Assembly: GCF_024679095.1 (NCBI RefSeq)
Contig: NW_026111748.1
Coordinates: 232,501 to 296,500, forward strand
Length of the DNA: 64,000 nt
Direction: 5' to 3'
Source: Eriocheir sinensis
Taxonomy: Eukaryota > Arthropoda > Malacostraca > Decapoda > Varunidae
A program made the position numbers and the translations under genes. The stretch's first letter is position 1, and every line of letters begins with the position of its first letter. Under the pieces are notes generated by a model, which saw only the letters and a list, made by a program, of their open reading frames with translations, was not told the origin of the DNA and searched no databases. Of the stretch, positions 1 to 11,350 are shown piece by piece.

Positions 1-840
1 CGCCCCCTCAGCTATCGCCTCCCATAATCCACCTCCTTATTCCTACCCCTGTCATTATCTAATCTACTACCACCCACCTCTCTGTCTCTCCCTCCTTCCC
101 TCTCCTTTTTTTCCCTCCATTCCTCACGATTACCCTCTCGTCCTCATTATCTCATTTTTCCTTTTCCCTTAACTTTCTTTCTCCATTCCTTCCTCTTCTT
201 TGTCTTCCTAACTTCCTTTTTTGCTAATTCCTTCCCCTACCCACTCCCTCCCCCTAATGCAACCTAACCTATTATTTTCCGCCTACCATCTCAAATAAGG
301 TTCTCCTCTCTTCCCTTCCCTTCTCCTTAATCCTTTCCTTCCTCTTACACTCTTCCCCCCCCCTTAATCCTTTTCTTCCTTTCCTTTCTATCTTTCTCAG
401 CCTTCCTTCTTTTCTTCTTTTCTCAGCTACCCCCCCCCTCCCTCCCCCTCCTGCCTCTAATCTAACTTAACCTTCTATTACCCATCCCCCTCTCCTCTGG
501 TTCTCTTTCCTTCCCATTCCTTTTTTTTTCCCATTCCTCCCTTCTTTTCTCTTCCTTCTTTCATCCTTTTCTTCTTCCCTATCTTTCTTTCTTTCTCCAT
601 TCCTCCTTCCTGCCCTCTCTCTCCTTCTTTACCGCCCTCTCTCTCCTTCTTCCTTCCCTTCATTCATTTCTTCATCCCTACCTCTCCTTTTCCCTCCCAC
701 TCCTACTTCCTTTCTTTTCTTTACTTTCTCCCTATATTTTCCCTCCCTCCCTTTCTTCCTTTCGTTTTTTTTTCTTCTACTTCTTCCCTCTCCTACTCCC
801 TCCTTCCCTCCCCCTCCGCCCGCTAACCTAACCTAACCTT
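1..840. repeat. Pyrimidine-rich low-complexity block with telomere-like CCTAA pieces
   Basis: Almost all C and T on this strand, built of TTCC and CCCT words. A loose higher-order period is visible: similar C-rich stretches followed by a CTAACCTAACC-type piece occur near 245-275, 445-475 and 805-835, the last holding three CCTAA units. No gene is visible; the minus-strand frame at 478-663 is a lysine/glutamate/glycine-rich shadow. Confidence 0.75.
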
Positions 841-944
841 CAATCACCCACAAGCTCAACTTCCGGAATAAACACGTGAATGCTCAGTGCGACATCGAGA
901 CTCGAGTTAGAGCGCCGTCCACAAAGGGCGCCGCGAGTTTTGTT

Positions 945-1200
945 TTCTTTTTTTCCCGATGGTGATTTTTTTTTCGGTCGCGAGCTTTTTTTTCTTAAGG
1001 TCGTGATTTGTTTTTCGGTCGCGATTTTTTTTCAGTCGTGAGTTTTTTTCTTCCTATTCCTAAGTTTTTTTCTTCGGTCGCAAGTTTTTTTTTTCTTTCC
1101 GGCCACGAGTTTTTTTTCCGGTCGCGAGTTTTTTTTCCAGTCGCGAGTTTTTTCCTTCGGCCGCGAGTTTTTTTTGACGGTTGCGAGTTTTTTTACAGGT
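945..1200. repeat. Minisatellite, T-run plus CGGTCGCGAG unit
   Basis: About ten imperfect copies of a roughly 20-27 base unit made of a T tract followed by CGGTCGCGAG. The unit is CpG-bearing and has a short inner palindrome (TCGCGA). It reads as a Phe/Ser-rich open frame that is not a gene. Confidence 0.8.
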
Positions 1201-1298
1201 CTCGGGGAATGCGTTCACTCCCTCATACCTTGGTTATTTTTTTCCCCCATCCGCTGAAGGTGTATCTTTCCCGGGCCGAGGCGAACTACAACGAGATA

Positions 1299-1408
1299 TT
1301 CTGGTGGTGGATGGGTGGGTGGTGGTGGTAGTGGTGTGGTGGTGGTGGTGGTGGTGGGTGGTGTTGGTGTTGGTGGTGGAGGTGGTGGTGGTGGTGGTGG
1401 TGTTGGGG
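1299..1408. repeat. (GGT)n trinucleotide repeat
   Basis: Imperfect GGT/TGG microsatellite. It gives open poly-Gly/Val frames on one strand and poly-Pro/Thr frames on the other, all shadows. Confidence 0.9.
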
Positions 1409-1504
1409 TAAAGGCTGGCGTGTTTTCTTTTCCCTCAACCACCCTCCATTTTTTTTGTTTTCTTCCCTTACAATTCTCCTTTCAACCTCACCCCCCCCCC
1501 CATC

Positions 1505-1506
<2 letters not shown>

Positions 1507-1580
<74 letters not shown>
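1507..1580. repeat. (CT)37 microsatellite
   Basis: Uninterrupted CT dinucleotide array of about 74 bases. Confidence 0.97.
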
Positions 1581-1583
<3 letters not shown>

Positions 1584-1614
1584 CTTTCCCTCTAGTCCTC
1601 CTGTTGTCCCTTAC

Positions 1615-1945
1615 CCTCCCCTCCCTCCCTCTTTGTTCCCTATAAATACTCCGCTTTCCTCCCTCACTTTCTTCCTCTCGCCCCCCCCTCCCCTTCCTTA
1701 TCCTTGTTACCTTTTCACATTAGTCCTTCCTACCCTTCGTTCTATCCCTCTTCATTCTTTTTCCTCCCTCTTTGTTTCCTACCCCGCTTTCCTTCGCCCT
1801 TTCTGCCGCTCGTCCCCCCCTTCCTTATCCTTGTTACCTTTTCTCATTACTCCTTCCTACCCTTCGTTCTATCCCTCTTCATTCTTTTCCTCCTCTTTGT
1901 TTCCTACCCCTTTCCTTCCCCTTTCTTCCTCTCGTCCCCCCACCT
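1615..1945. repeat. Pyrimidine minisatellite, period about 127 bp
   Basis: The phrase CCTTATCCTTGTTACC occurs at about 1696 and 1823, followed each time by the same CCTACCCTTCGTTCTATCCC words. This shows a tandem duplication of about 127 bp plus a partial third unit. No gene. Confidence 0.75.
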
Positions 1946-2011
1946 CTCTCTCTCTCTCTTCTTTTTTATTAAAGTTACCACCACTCATTTCCTCCCTTAT
2001 TAAATTAAACA

Positions 2012-2062
2012 CTTGTGTGAGTGTAATCTTAGACGTCCCGTCTAAGATTACACTCACACAAG
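2012..2062. repeat. Perfect 24-bp inverted repeat with 3-base loop
   Basis: Left arm 2012-2035 (CTTGTGTGAGTGTAATC...) is the exact reverse complement of right arm 2039-2062, separated only by TCC. The sequence is not simple-repeat in nature. It could be a template-switch inverted duplication, a tiny foldback element or a short-hairpin RNA source; nothing in the flanks decides. Confidence 0.9.
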
Positions 2063-2325
2063 GGACACGGCAGACCAAGTCGTTCCTTAGTGGAATAACG
2101 ACAAGCCGCCCTCCGCCTGCTCTGCTCCGAAAGAATAGGGCTTGAGCAACACGACGAAGAGAACTACCGAAGCATTTCAGTAGGCCCCGAACACGTAAGT
2201 GCAGTTTCGTGCCGTATTATAACTGTATCTTCGTCTAAATACCGTCATGCGTTAATGGGAGCTGGTAAACTGTTATCATCATTTCGATGTCAAGTGACGT
2301 GCCTAGCAGCTCGTTTTTCTTCTTT

Positions 2326-2592
2326 CCCGGCCTATGGCGCCGGTAGGCTTTATAGTGTTTATAGTGGTGCCATCTTGCTTGGCTCGTGCCCCCCCGGAGC
2401 TCATCTTCAATCTTCTCTTTAGAGAGAGAATCTAGAGTCCTGGTTGATGGGTGGTCTTCAGGACACCATGTGGGTAGTCTTAGGCCACTCGGCGGTGACT
2501 GAAAAATCCCAGGTTGTGGCGGTGGGTGGGACGCTAACTCGCGTCCTTCTGGACGCGGCGCTGGCGTGCTAACCACTTAGCCACTGCCTCCC
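2326..2592 (-). mobile_element. tRNA-derived SINE (family S), decayed copy
   Basis: Read on the minus strand, the head at 2592 begins GGGAGGCAGTGGCTAAGTGG. Its A-box-like TGGCTAAGTGG lies at 2573-2583 and a mutated B box at about 2528-2540. A shared body follows (GCCGAGTGGCCTAAGACTA..., then AAGATGAGCTCCGG, then AAGATGGCACCACTATAAACAC). The same head-plus-body order occurs at 3673-3984 and 15783-16110, which defines a SINE rather than a tRNA gene. Confidence 0.8.
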
Positions 2593-2739
2593 TTAATTCA
2601 CTGTTATAGTGCGTTATAGATGCGGGTGATCGAGTTGCATGCTTGTTATCCAGAAGGTGAATGTTCTTGTTGGCAGGGTTGACCACAGTATATCCTGCGT
2701 CAATTTTTTTTATAGTACCGACAACACTAATCCTTGCTT

Positions 2740-3400
2740 CCCTCACTACTGTTTTCCCTTTCGTTCCTACACTCTACTTCACAACCACCTTTCTTTTCCT
2801 TTCTCCTCCCTTCGGTTTCCATCGTTTTGCCCTTTCTTTTTCCGTTTCATCTCGCTCCCTTTCCTTTCCTTCCTTTCCCTTCCCTCCATATCCTTCTCAA
2901 CTCTCGTACTCTCTCTTTCCTTCCTTCCCTCTCGTTTTTTCATCATCTTCACCTCCTTTCCCTTCATCATTCTCCTCTCCAACTTTTCATTCCTTCCTTT
3001 CGCTCCCTCTTGTTTCCCCCTTTCCCTTCTCCATCCTCAATCCTCCCTCTCCTTCTCTCTAGTTCCTTCATTATTCTTCTCTCCTACCTTTCCCTCTTTC
3101 CTTTCGCTCCCTGTTTCTTCATTCTCCATCCACCTCATTCCCTCTCTCTTGGTCTCTTCCTCTCCTTTCTCCTCACTCTTCCTCCCCTTCTCGCCTCATT
3201 CTCTCTCCCTCCCTCTCCCTCTCCCTCCTTGTCTCCTCCCAGTCTTGCCATTCCTTCTTCTCAGCCCATTTCTCCTCATTCTTTCTCACAATTCTTGCAT
3301 CTTCCTCTCTCTTTCTCTCACTCCCTCTCTTCTTCTCTCCTTCCCTCCTCCCTCTCCTCCCAATTCTTCCTCTCAACCTCACCTTTGCCAAACATTCATG
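2740..3400. repeat. Pyrimidine-rich low-complexity block
   Basis: CT-rich DNA of TTCC, CTCC and TTTC words. Open frames here are Ser/Phe/Pro/Leu-rich shadows. From 3400 to 3660 the sequence becomes mixed and GC-richer with no recognisable feature. Confidence 0.75.
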
Positions 3401-3672
3401 AGGTAATTCAGGGCTGGCAACACCCTCCTCTGGCAATTTGCACTTTTTACCTTCATTACTGCAAGCTTTCGGGCCCCTCCCGCGGCTCCTTCCGCTCTAT
3501 TATCCTTGAGACGCGCTGGCGGAGGCGGCGACGATGGGTTGGCAATACTGTTAGTTGTTATTATTTTTTCGGTATTGTTATTAAGATTATCATTCTTAGT
3601 GTAGGCGACGAAGGGTTGGTAATACTGGGGGTTGTCCTTAGTGTTGTTTGTTACAATTAGTTTTTATTTTTC

Positions 3673-3984
3673 GTTCCGCCTATGGCCCCGGTAGGCTTTC
3701 TTGGTGGGGCCTGATGGTCGGCCCCAGCCTGTTATGGGACAGGCAAGTGTTTATAGTGCCGCCATCTTGCTGGCTCATGCTGCCTTCCGGAACTCATTTT
3801 TGATCCTCTTTTAGAGACAATCTAGAACCTGATTGATAGTTGGTTTTCAGGACAGCAAATGTGCACGGGTAATCTTAGGCCACTCGGCGATGACTGAAGA
3901 TTATCATCTGGTGGTGGGCGGGGCTCGAACCCGGGTCCTCCAGGACGCCGCGCCCGAATGCTAACCACTCAACCATCGCCTCCC
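3673..3984 (-). mobile_element. tRNA-derived SINE (family S), best-preserved head
   Basis: On the minus strand the head starts GGGAGGCGATGGTTGAGTGG. The A-box-like TGGTTGAGTGG lies at 3965-3975 and a good B box GGTTCGAGCCC at about 3921-3932. The body is the one found in the other copies. The head abuts an (ATT)n array beginning at about 3985. The RNA-polymerase-III-type boxes are visible; activity is not implied. Confidence 0.85.
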
Positions 3985-4127
3985 AGTTATTATTATTATT
4001 GTTATTATTATTATTAACATTATTATTTTCATATCGTTCTGCTTATTATTAATTTATCAGGACATTTTACCTTTTTTCTTTTTCTTTTTTCTTCTGCATA
4101 TTCTCTTGATATTTTCATTGATCTTTG

Positions 4128-4900
<773 letters not shown>

Positions 4901-5239
4901 GTCCCCTGATGGAGGAAGGGAAATTATTTGAGAAGTGAGGCAAAGAAGGCAGCGGAGAAGGAGGAGGAGGAGGAAAATTTAATAAGGAAAAGATATAAAA
5001 AAAGGAAAAGATGGAAAAGAAGAAGAAAAAGGAGAAGAAGAAAAAGAAGAGGAGGAGGAGGAGGAGGAGGTGCAAGGGAAAGAGGTGGAGAGAAATAAGC
5101 AAAGAGGAAACGAATGCAAAATTAGAAGCGCTGTGTAGGAGGAGGGAGGAATAAGAGGAGAAGGAGGAGGAGGGAAATCCGTTTTGGAGAGGAAAAATGA
5201 AGTTGTGAAGAAAGAAGGAAACGCCGGGACGCAAAATGT

Positions 5240-5720
5240 GGCAGGAAGGACAAGTCTGAAGTGGAAGGAAAAGGCGAAGGCGAGTGAACAGGAAAAGGAT
5301 CGAATGAAGGAAGGAAGGAAAGTATTCGTGAGGGATGAAACACTTGACTGGAGGCGACGCTGAACAAGAGTAAACAGACAACGGGATGAGAAGACGTGAA
5401 AGATAAAGAAATCGAAGAGGAAGGCGAAGACGAGAGAACAGGAAAGGGAAGGAATGATGGAAGGAAGGAAGAAAAGTTCGTGAGGGATGAAACACTTGAC
5501 TGGAGGCGACGCTGAACAAGAGTAAACAGACAACGGGATGAGAAGACGTGAAAGATAAAGAAATCGAAGAGGAAGGCGAAGACGAGAGAACAGGAAAAGG
5601 AAGGAAGGAATGAAGGAAGGAAGAAAGAAAAGTTCGTGAGGGATGAAACACTTGATTGGAGGAGATGCTGAACAAAAATTACAAGACGATGAAAAGAGAA
5701 GGCGTGAAACATGATGAAAT
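5240..5720. repeat. Purine-rich minisatellite, period 152-156 bp
   Basis: AGGGATGAAACACTTGA starts at 5331, 5483 and 5639, each followed by GGAGGCGACGCTGAAC and a GAAGA-rich tail. This gives three tandem units in a purine-rich block running from about 4890 to 5800. The minus-strand frames across it repeat a Phe/Ser/Pro-rich phrase in shifted frames because the period is not a multiple of three; they are not genes. Confidence 0.88.
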
Positions 5721-6079
5721 TAAGAAAACGACAACAGGAAGAGAAAAACAAAAGGAGGAGGAGGAGGAGGAGAATCAGAAACGGGGATAGGAGGAGAGGA
5801 ACACCAAACAACCTCGTCAGTGAAGATAACAAGGCCCAAATCATAAACACAATAATTGACCACAGAAGATAACGTGTACAAGTTAGCTGGGAGACAAAAG
5901 GTGAAGAAGATAAAAGAAACGCACAACTTAAGAATAACCTCAACAGTAGACAGGGAGAAAAAGTTAAAGGGGAAGGGAGGGGGAGGGAACAAGAGGCGAA
6001 TGGACTGTCTACCAACCGTGAAGATTAAAGGACACATATATGACATTTCATCGGCCAAGAACACTCATTTGACAAGGCT

Positions 6080-6260
6080 TTCGTAGGAGTTGTGGGCATT
6101 TCCAGGAGTATTTCTATAACCCTGGTGATAGTGTGACTCTTCCTCTTTACCATGAACCTGTAGAAACACTCAATAGAACCCGATTGACCCCCTCTTTGAC
6201 CTTTAGAAATATATATTGTGAGAAGCGAAAGTATCTTGTAATACCGCCCATATTATACAA
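6080..6260 (-). mobile_element. Dispersed ~170-bp repeat (family F), minus orientation
   Basis: Matches the copies at 24145-24470 in the same orientation: CGTAGGAGT, GGGCATTTCCAGGAGTA, CCCTGGTGATAGTGTGAC, ACCATGAACCTGTAGAAACA, AGAACCCGATT and TTTGACCTTTAGAAA follow one another. Class unknown. Confidence 0.75.
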
Positions 6261-6401
6261 CAAATGGCTGAATAGAGAAGTCGGAGAAAAAGTTTGAGGG
6301 ATAATTACTCGGGTTGAGCGGCGGCCCTTACCAGCTGTGAAGATAAAAAGAAGCCTCAAATTATGAAGACAGTGGACTGATATATAGACTGAGGATAAAT
6401 G

Positions 6402-6765
6402 CCAAGAAGTGCTTTGGAGGTAGAGGCAGAAGGGAGGAGATCAGCTGGAAGACCAAGACCTGAAGACAGTGGATTGATAAGTAGACTGATATACATGTGC
6501 CAAGAAGAGCTGTGGAGGTAGAGGCAGAAGGGAGGAGATCAACTGGAAGACCAAGACCTGAAAACAGTGGATTGATAAGTAGATTGATACAAGTTCCAAG
6601 AAGAGCTGTGGAAGTAGAGGCAGAAGGGAGGAGATCAGCTGGAAGACCAAGACCTGAAAACAGTGGATTGATAAGTAGATTGATACAAGTTCCAAGAAGA
6701 GCTGTGGAAGTAGAGGCAGAAGGGAGGAGATCAGCTGGAAGACCAAGACCTGAAGACAGTGTGTG
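6402..6765. repeat. 96-bp minisatellite derived from a LINE C-terminus
   Basis: CCAAGAAG starts at 6402, 6500, 6596 and 6692 (periods 98, 96, 96). Each unit holds AGAGCTGTGGAGGTAGAGG and GATCAGCTGGAAGACCAAGA. The plus-strand frame is open across the copies (6497-6781) and repeats PRRAVEVEAEGRRSAGRPRP, and the minus strand is open too because 96 is divisible by three. The phrase with GRRSAGRPR resembles the C-terminal tail of RTE-type LINE proteins, and single-copy remains of that tail follow directly. Confidence 0.85.
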
Positions 6766-6880
6766 CAGGAATGAGACATGAGAAGGCTGAACACCAGGGA
6801 GTAGAGAGTATAGGATCGTCAAGAGCGGGAGAGACTCATGGCCCGTCCAACCCCAAAAGGGAAAATAAGGAGGTTAAACG
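6690..6880 (+). pseudogene. RTE-like LINE C-terminal remnant
   Basis: After GRRSAGRPR, and with one shift of frame, the plus strand reads RQCVQE-stop-DMRRLNTRE and then, in a register with stops, DRQERERLMARPTPKGK. This order (GRPRK, a Trp/Cys segment, DMRRLN, an R-rich segment, RPTPKGK) is the end of the reverse-transcriptase protein of RTE-type non-LTR elements as I know it. It is broken by several stops and at least one frameshift and is a dead fragment. Confidence 0.65.
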
Positions 6881-7534
6881 AAAAGAGGAAGAGAGGAAAA
6901 GAGAGAACAAGTTAGCTGAGAGGGAGGATGAAGGACGCCTCTACCATCTCGCATCTACAAACCGTGAAGATAAGAAGGTACAAATTATTAAGACAATGGA
7001 CCAGTGAGTAGATAGAACAATTTAGCAGCTCGACAATGGATGAAGGACGCCGCCGCCACGAATTGATAAAAAAAAAAGCCACAAACTTATTACGACAATC
7101 AACCAATGAGTAGACAAAAAAAAAAGTTAGCAGCCAGACAAGAAATGATGGACCTCTCTACCAAACCGTGAAGATAAAAAGCAGCCAGAAACACTTAAGA
7201 CAATGAGCCAAGAGTAGACACGGAACAAGTTTGGGGTGATGGAAAAGACGGACGCCTCAACTCGACAACAAGATAAGCAGCCACAAATGATTTAGACAAT
7301 GCATCAAAGAGGAGGAGGAGGAGAACGCGGGCCGGCCAAATGGGTGACGAGGGGTGAAAAGGAAGGGACGCACGCCATATCTAGCCAAGACTACAAGAAC
7401 ACAAATTTGAGGACAATGGATCAAAGAAAACACAATGAACAAGTTAGGGAAGGGACAAGAAGTGAAGGGATGACAAGACTAACCTTTGTGTGGAGGAGAA
7501 ACGGCAGCATCACCACCACCATCATCATCAGTAA

Positions 7535-7535
<1 letters not shown>

Positions 7536-7572
<37 letters not shown>

Positions 7573-7636
7573 AACGAAGAAGAAAGTTGGGAAGAGGAGT
7601 CACTCGACCTCTATAAAACATTCTAGTTCATCACCC

Positions 7637-7726
<90 letters not shown>
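7536..7726. repeat. (AGT)n and (CT)43 microsatellites
   Basis: (AGT)n at 7536-7571 and a pure CT array at 7641-7726. A (CTC)n run follows at 7858-7888. Confidence 0.95.
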
Positions 7727-7728
<2 letters not shown>

Positions 7729-7889
7729 ACGAAACAAAACTCGCGATACTTTGTGCTTTTTTCCCGCATTTTCCTCCTCCCTGCAGACGAAGATAAGAAG
7801 TTAAGGTTCCTGTGTCTGGCTGGCCCGAGGGAACACCGAGGGAATGAATCTAGTTAGTTCTCCTCCTCCTCCTCCTCCTCCTCCTCCGC

Positions 7890-8384
7890 CTCTGCCTCCC
7901 TCCTCCTTTTCTTCCTTTCCACATATCTTGCTTTTTTTTTCCTTATCTCTATTACATCGACTTCCTACTCGTTCTCTTCTTCCGCCTTCAGCTGTATTTT
8001 TAGGACACGTTCTTCGCATAAAAATATCCTCTATCCTTACCTCAGTCTATCCTATACTTCTTTCCTCTTTTCCTACAATCCTTCGCCCACCCCATCCCCG
8101 CCACTTCTTGCACCACATCCTACTTTCCTCGCTTCCTTTGACTCCTCCCTCACCCTTTCACGCGGCACACCACAATCGGCGCCCATCGTGTAGCCTCGAA
8201 GTCACATAAATGAATTCAGACAATTACAAAAAAACTTTTATATATGCATCGCTTGCCGCCGTCACGGAAGCGATCGGCGGCGCGGCTGGCACGGAAAATG
8301 AAAAAGCCTGCTGGGAATTGAACTTCGGTCCGACGCCATCAACCCCATCCTCACCCCCCCCCACCCCCCCACCCGCCCGCCCCT

Positions 8385-8385
<1 letters not shown>
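7890..8385. other. Mixed sequence without recognisable gene
   Basis: Pyrimidine-biased to about 8200, then an ordinary GC-balanced stretch. Open frames are short and show no family resemblance. A C-rich tract at 8350-8385 leads into (GT)n. Confidence 0.5.
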
Positions 8386-8416
<31 letters not shown>

Positions 8417-8510
8417 ATGCAATGATGTCGTTCCTCACACATGACACGCGATGAGAATGACTTGAAAGAAAATGGAAACTTAAAAAAATAATGAAGTGTT
8501 TTATTTATCA

Positions 8511-8545
<35 letters not shown>
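8386..8545. repeat. (GT)n and (CT)n microsatellites
   Basis: GT array at about 8389-8416 and CT array at about 8512-8542. Confidence 0.93.
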
Positions 8546-9600
8546 GCATGTTGTTACAGGGAATATAGTTGTAGCATATGATAAATTAATGCAGTATTAA
8601 AAATAATACGAAAACAAACAAGGAATATATATTTGTTTTTCCTTCCCCGCACCAAAGAGTCAAAAGTAATTTCAAATGCAGAACCGATTCAAAGTCCAAC
8701 GTTTACTTTGAGCTCCGGTAAAGAACTTGGAATGAAATCTTTTGTACTGAAATGGCTGTGTGCGTCGAAAAGCATGTATGTAATTCCAACATTAATAAAA
8801 GCCGCGATATTTTTTTTTATTGTGTGTGTGTGGGGGGGGGGGGGGGGTATTACGGGTTTTTATAAGGACGAAATTTGTGTAAGTTATTATCAAAGTGGTC
8901 ACGACATCGATAATAGGTAGTAGATTGCATGCGTTTATTATTTCCTGACTATTACTGTTTACTATTAGCTTCTATCTTTTTCTTTCTTTCTTTCTTTTTT
9001 TTTTTTTTCAATTTCATTCTTCTTTGTTGTTGGTGTTGGTGTTGTTTGGTGTTGAGTTCCTCCTCGCACTACAAAATTCTCCCCTTGTTGTTGTTGTTGT
9101 TGTTCTTACTCTTCTTCTTTTTCATCTTACTCTTCTTCTTTTTGTTTTTGTTTTTCTTCTAACTACTTCTTCTTTTTCTTCTTTTTTCATCTTTTTTCAT
9201 CTTACTCTTCTTTTCTTCTACTTTTTGTTTTTCTTTTCCTTCTAACTTTTTCTTCTTTTTCTTCTTTTCCTTCTACTTTTTCTTAGGTCACTTATCACTG
9301 AGCCCCGACAAACCAACCTTACACTTATTCCTCACTTTTCCATCTCAGATTTTTATTTTATTTCCTTCCTTCCTTTTTCTTACGTCGGTGCAGACCCTCT
9401 CAAATGATCGATTCTGATTCACTCGGTTAACAAATTCACGACTTTAAGTGTTCGAGGTCTTTCGAGTATTACGGAGTTGATTTGAGTTGACAAGTTCCAT
9501 TTTTAGTTTAAAGTTCAAATGTAAAAAAAATATTAGCGATAACAACAACAGCCGCCACTACCCCATCGTCCAGTTTTACGTGGAAATACTAAAGCGGCGA
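8546..9600. other. AT-rich intergenic DNA with T-rich and (TTG)/(TTC) tracts
   Basis: A GT plus poly-G tract lies at 8820-8847. A T-rich low-complexity stretch with TTG and TTC runs spans about 8980-9290. No gene or RNA recognised. Confidence 0.6.
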
Positions 9601-9693
9601 TAACAGCCATTGGTAACGATCAAAACAAACAAAATGACTGTGAAAGCGGCCCTGTGTCTCCATTTATTTTTGGTACTGAGCTGCTTCCTTTAC

Positions 9694-9734
<41 letters not shown>
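9600..9734 (+). mobile_element. Poly(A)-tailed retroposon 3' end
   Basis: Ends in 38 consecutive A residues (9697-9734) preceded by GAGCTGCTTCCTTTACTGT. The same closing words, GAGCTGTCTCCTTTGTTGT then an A run, occur at about 49675-49703, so two dispersed copies share a poly(A)-joined 3' end. The 5' limit is uncertain. Confidence 0.55.
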
Positions 9735-9737
<3 letters not shown>

Positions 9738-10077
9738 GATAACGTGTCGGGATTGCAATACGATTTATGTGAGCACGACCACACTAACCTAAAAGGGCAC
9801 TTGCTGGACGAGGAAATCTTCAGAGTAGAATACATAAGTTGTCCAGAGTCCCATTAACATTAACAACAACAACAACAACAACAAAACTATCATGCTAGAT
9901 GGAATTTATTCAGCGTGATTGTCTCTGAAATAAACGACCCCCCCAAAAAAAATAATACCGGACGAATAAAGTAAAAAAAAAAAAAGTAAAAAAAAAAAAG
10001 TGAAAAAGTCTTAGACAATGAGTAAATGAACTTTTGCATTTTGTTGACAGAAAAGTTGTTCCCTAAAGTACCGTAAA

Positions 10078-10097
10078 GTGTGTGTGTGTGTGTGCAT

Positions 10098-10129
<32 letters not shown>
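10078..10129. repeat. (GT)n microsatellite
   Basis: Two GT arrays separated by GCATAC. Confidence 0.95.
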
Positions 10130-10131
<2 letters not shown>

Positions 10132-10440
10132 TGCGGCGTGAGTGGAGCCTCGGCTGGTGGTTGCTGGAGGGAAAGGGGTCGCGGCGGGCGGGTCACGCCA
10201 GGCGGGGAGTCGCGACCTGTGATCGTTTCCCATCCTCGGAATGGTCCCGGCACCGAGGGGCGTCCAGGGCCTCGGGGCGCTTCGTTAAGTGGTGGGGCCG
10301 CGCAGCAAACTTAGGTCCTTTCGGCAGAAACATTTCGGGGGCCAATTTTCGTCGTTTTAAACGTGTGGCCGCAGAGGGACAGCGCCGCGCACCCCAAACT
10401 TAAATCGCGCCGCTGCCACCCCGCGGCCTCCCTCACCCTA
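10130..10440. promoter_or_regulatory. CpG-rich patch, possible promoter
   Basis: This ~300-base stretch is much richer in G, C and CpG than its surroundings (for example CGCGGCGGGCGGGTCACGCC) and is not repetitive. It lies 2.4 kb upstream of the first recognised exon of the 2H-phosphoesterase gene on the plus strand. It could hold that gene's missing 5' exon or promoter, or be unrelated. No TATA box or initiator was identified. Confidence 0.2.
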
Positions 10441-10952
10441 TATCGTTTTTTCAACTTACACTATCTTGACGATCATTCTGTTGTTCGAATCACCTCATGA
10501 CCAACCCCAATACACTGTTTCTTTCTCCATTTCTGCGTTAGTCTTCATCCTTTGGTCCTGTACTCTCTTTTCAGAGGATGCATTTCTGAAAATCTTTTAA
10601 GGGCCAAGTCAAACTCGCTGGCAGGGCCCGGAGAGGCGGGCTGGCTGTTCCCCGGAAGCCGATCTCTTATTCCTGGCTGACGGGTGGCGGGAGGGGGCAC
10701 ATAAGAGACGGAGGAGGGGAGTAGCTTGGAGCCGCAGGACTTGAATCGAAACATGCGGTTTTAAAACACTGGCATTGTTGTGAGACACCGCGTTGCTCGA
10801 GGCGAACTCCAGCATTGTATAAATCTTAAACACAGCGGATGGGACGACAGCAGGAAATCCTCAGTAATTCGTAACTGAAAAATGTCCTCTGGAACGACAC
10901 AACGGACAGGCGGCCACTGAGAAAGAGGGTCGTTGAGTGGGCGAGACAAAAC

Positions 10953-11285
10953 CTAAGGACACGCATATACACAGGAAGCCAGGAACATGAATCCCTCCCC
11001 AGTGCACGAAGTTGTTAACCCGTCCACTGCGATTGGCATGGATTTTGCCTTCACTGGTAGCCAGGTAGCATATAGTCCCATGTCTTTTTCTGCCTCTGTG
11101 GTGGATAGTGGCGTGTTTTTCATGTGGTATCGGTATGCTGGATATCCCCTCCCAAGGTGCAGGACTTTACATTTTTCTTCATTGAATTTTAGCAGCCACT
11201 TTTTGTTACATTCCCATAGCTTGGTGATGTCTTCTTGTAGTAAATCCGCAGTCAAGTTGTTAAGAAACGCGACATTTATATCCAC
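10953..11285 (-). pseudogene. CR1/jockey-like reverse transcriptase fragment
   Basis: The minus-strand frame reads LLQEDITKLWECNKKWLLKF, then NEEKCKVLHLGRG, Y-HMKNTPLSTTEAEKDMG. This is the segment after the catalytic domain of CR1/jockey-type non-LTR reverse transcriptases, where the conserved W-KW-LKFN--KCK-LHLG pattern sits. The upstream part with the catalytic Asp pair is missing, and the C-terminal part departs from the family, so it is a truncated relic. Confidence 0.8.
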
Positions 11286-11350
11286 CAGCGTCCATTCTCT
11301 CTTAAACTTTGCTAACTCTTCTATCGTTCATAAGGAGTCAGATCCTTTGG

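Larger units (their letters stand above)
5780..7300. repeat. Degenerate ~110-120 bp repeat units around the LINE-derived minisatellite
   Basis: The words CCAACCGTGAAGATAAAA, GACAATGGACCAGTGAGTAGAC and GAACAAGTTAGC recur in this order at about 5860, 6010, 6340, 6900-7010, 7085-7140 and 7165-7290. They point to an old diverged tandem array later split by the 96-bp minisatellite at 6402-6765. No gene is supported. Confidence 0.6.

Noticed and set aside
820..840. Chromosome end suggested by CCTAA units
   Set aside because: Only three units, followed by unique sequence and flanked by pyrimidine DNA; not a telomere.
3921..3984. Possible tRNA gene on the minus strand
   Set aside because: A and B boxes are present, but the cloverleaf is not complete and the same head is attached to the SINE body in three copies.
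5240..7300. CRISPR-like array of regular repeats
   Set aside because: Units are contiguous or diverged with no unique spacers, and the genome is eukaryotic; these are minisatellites.
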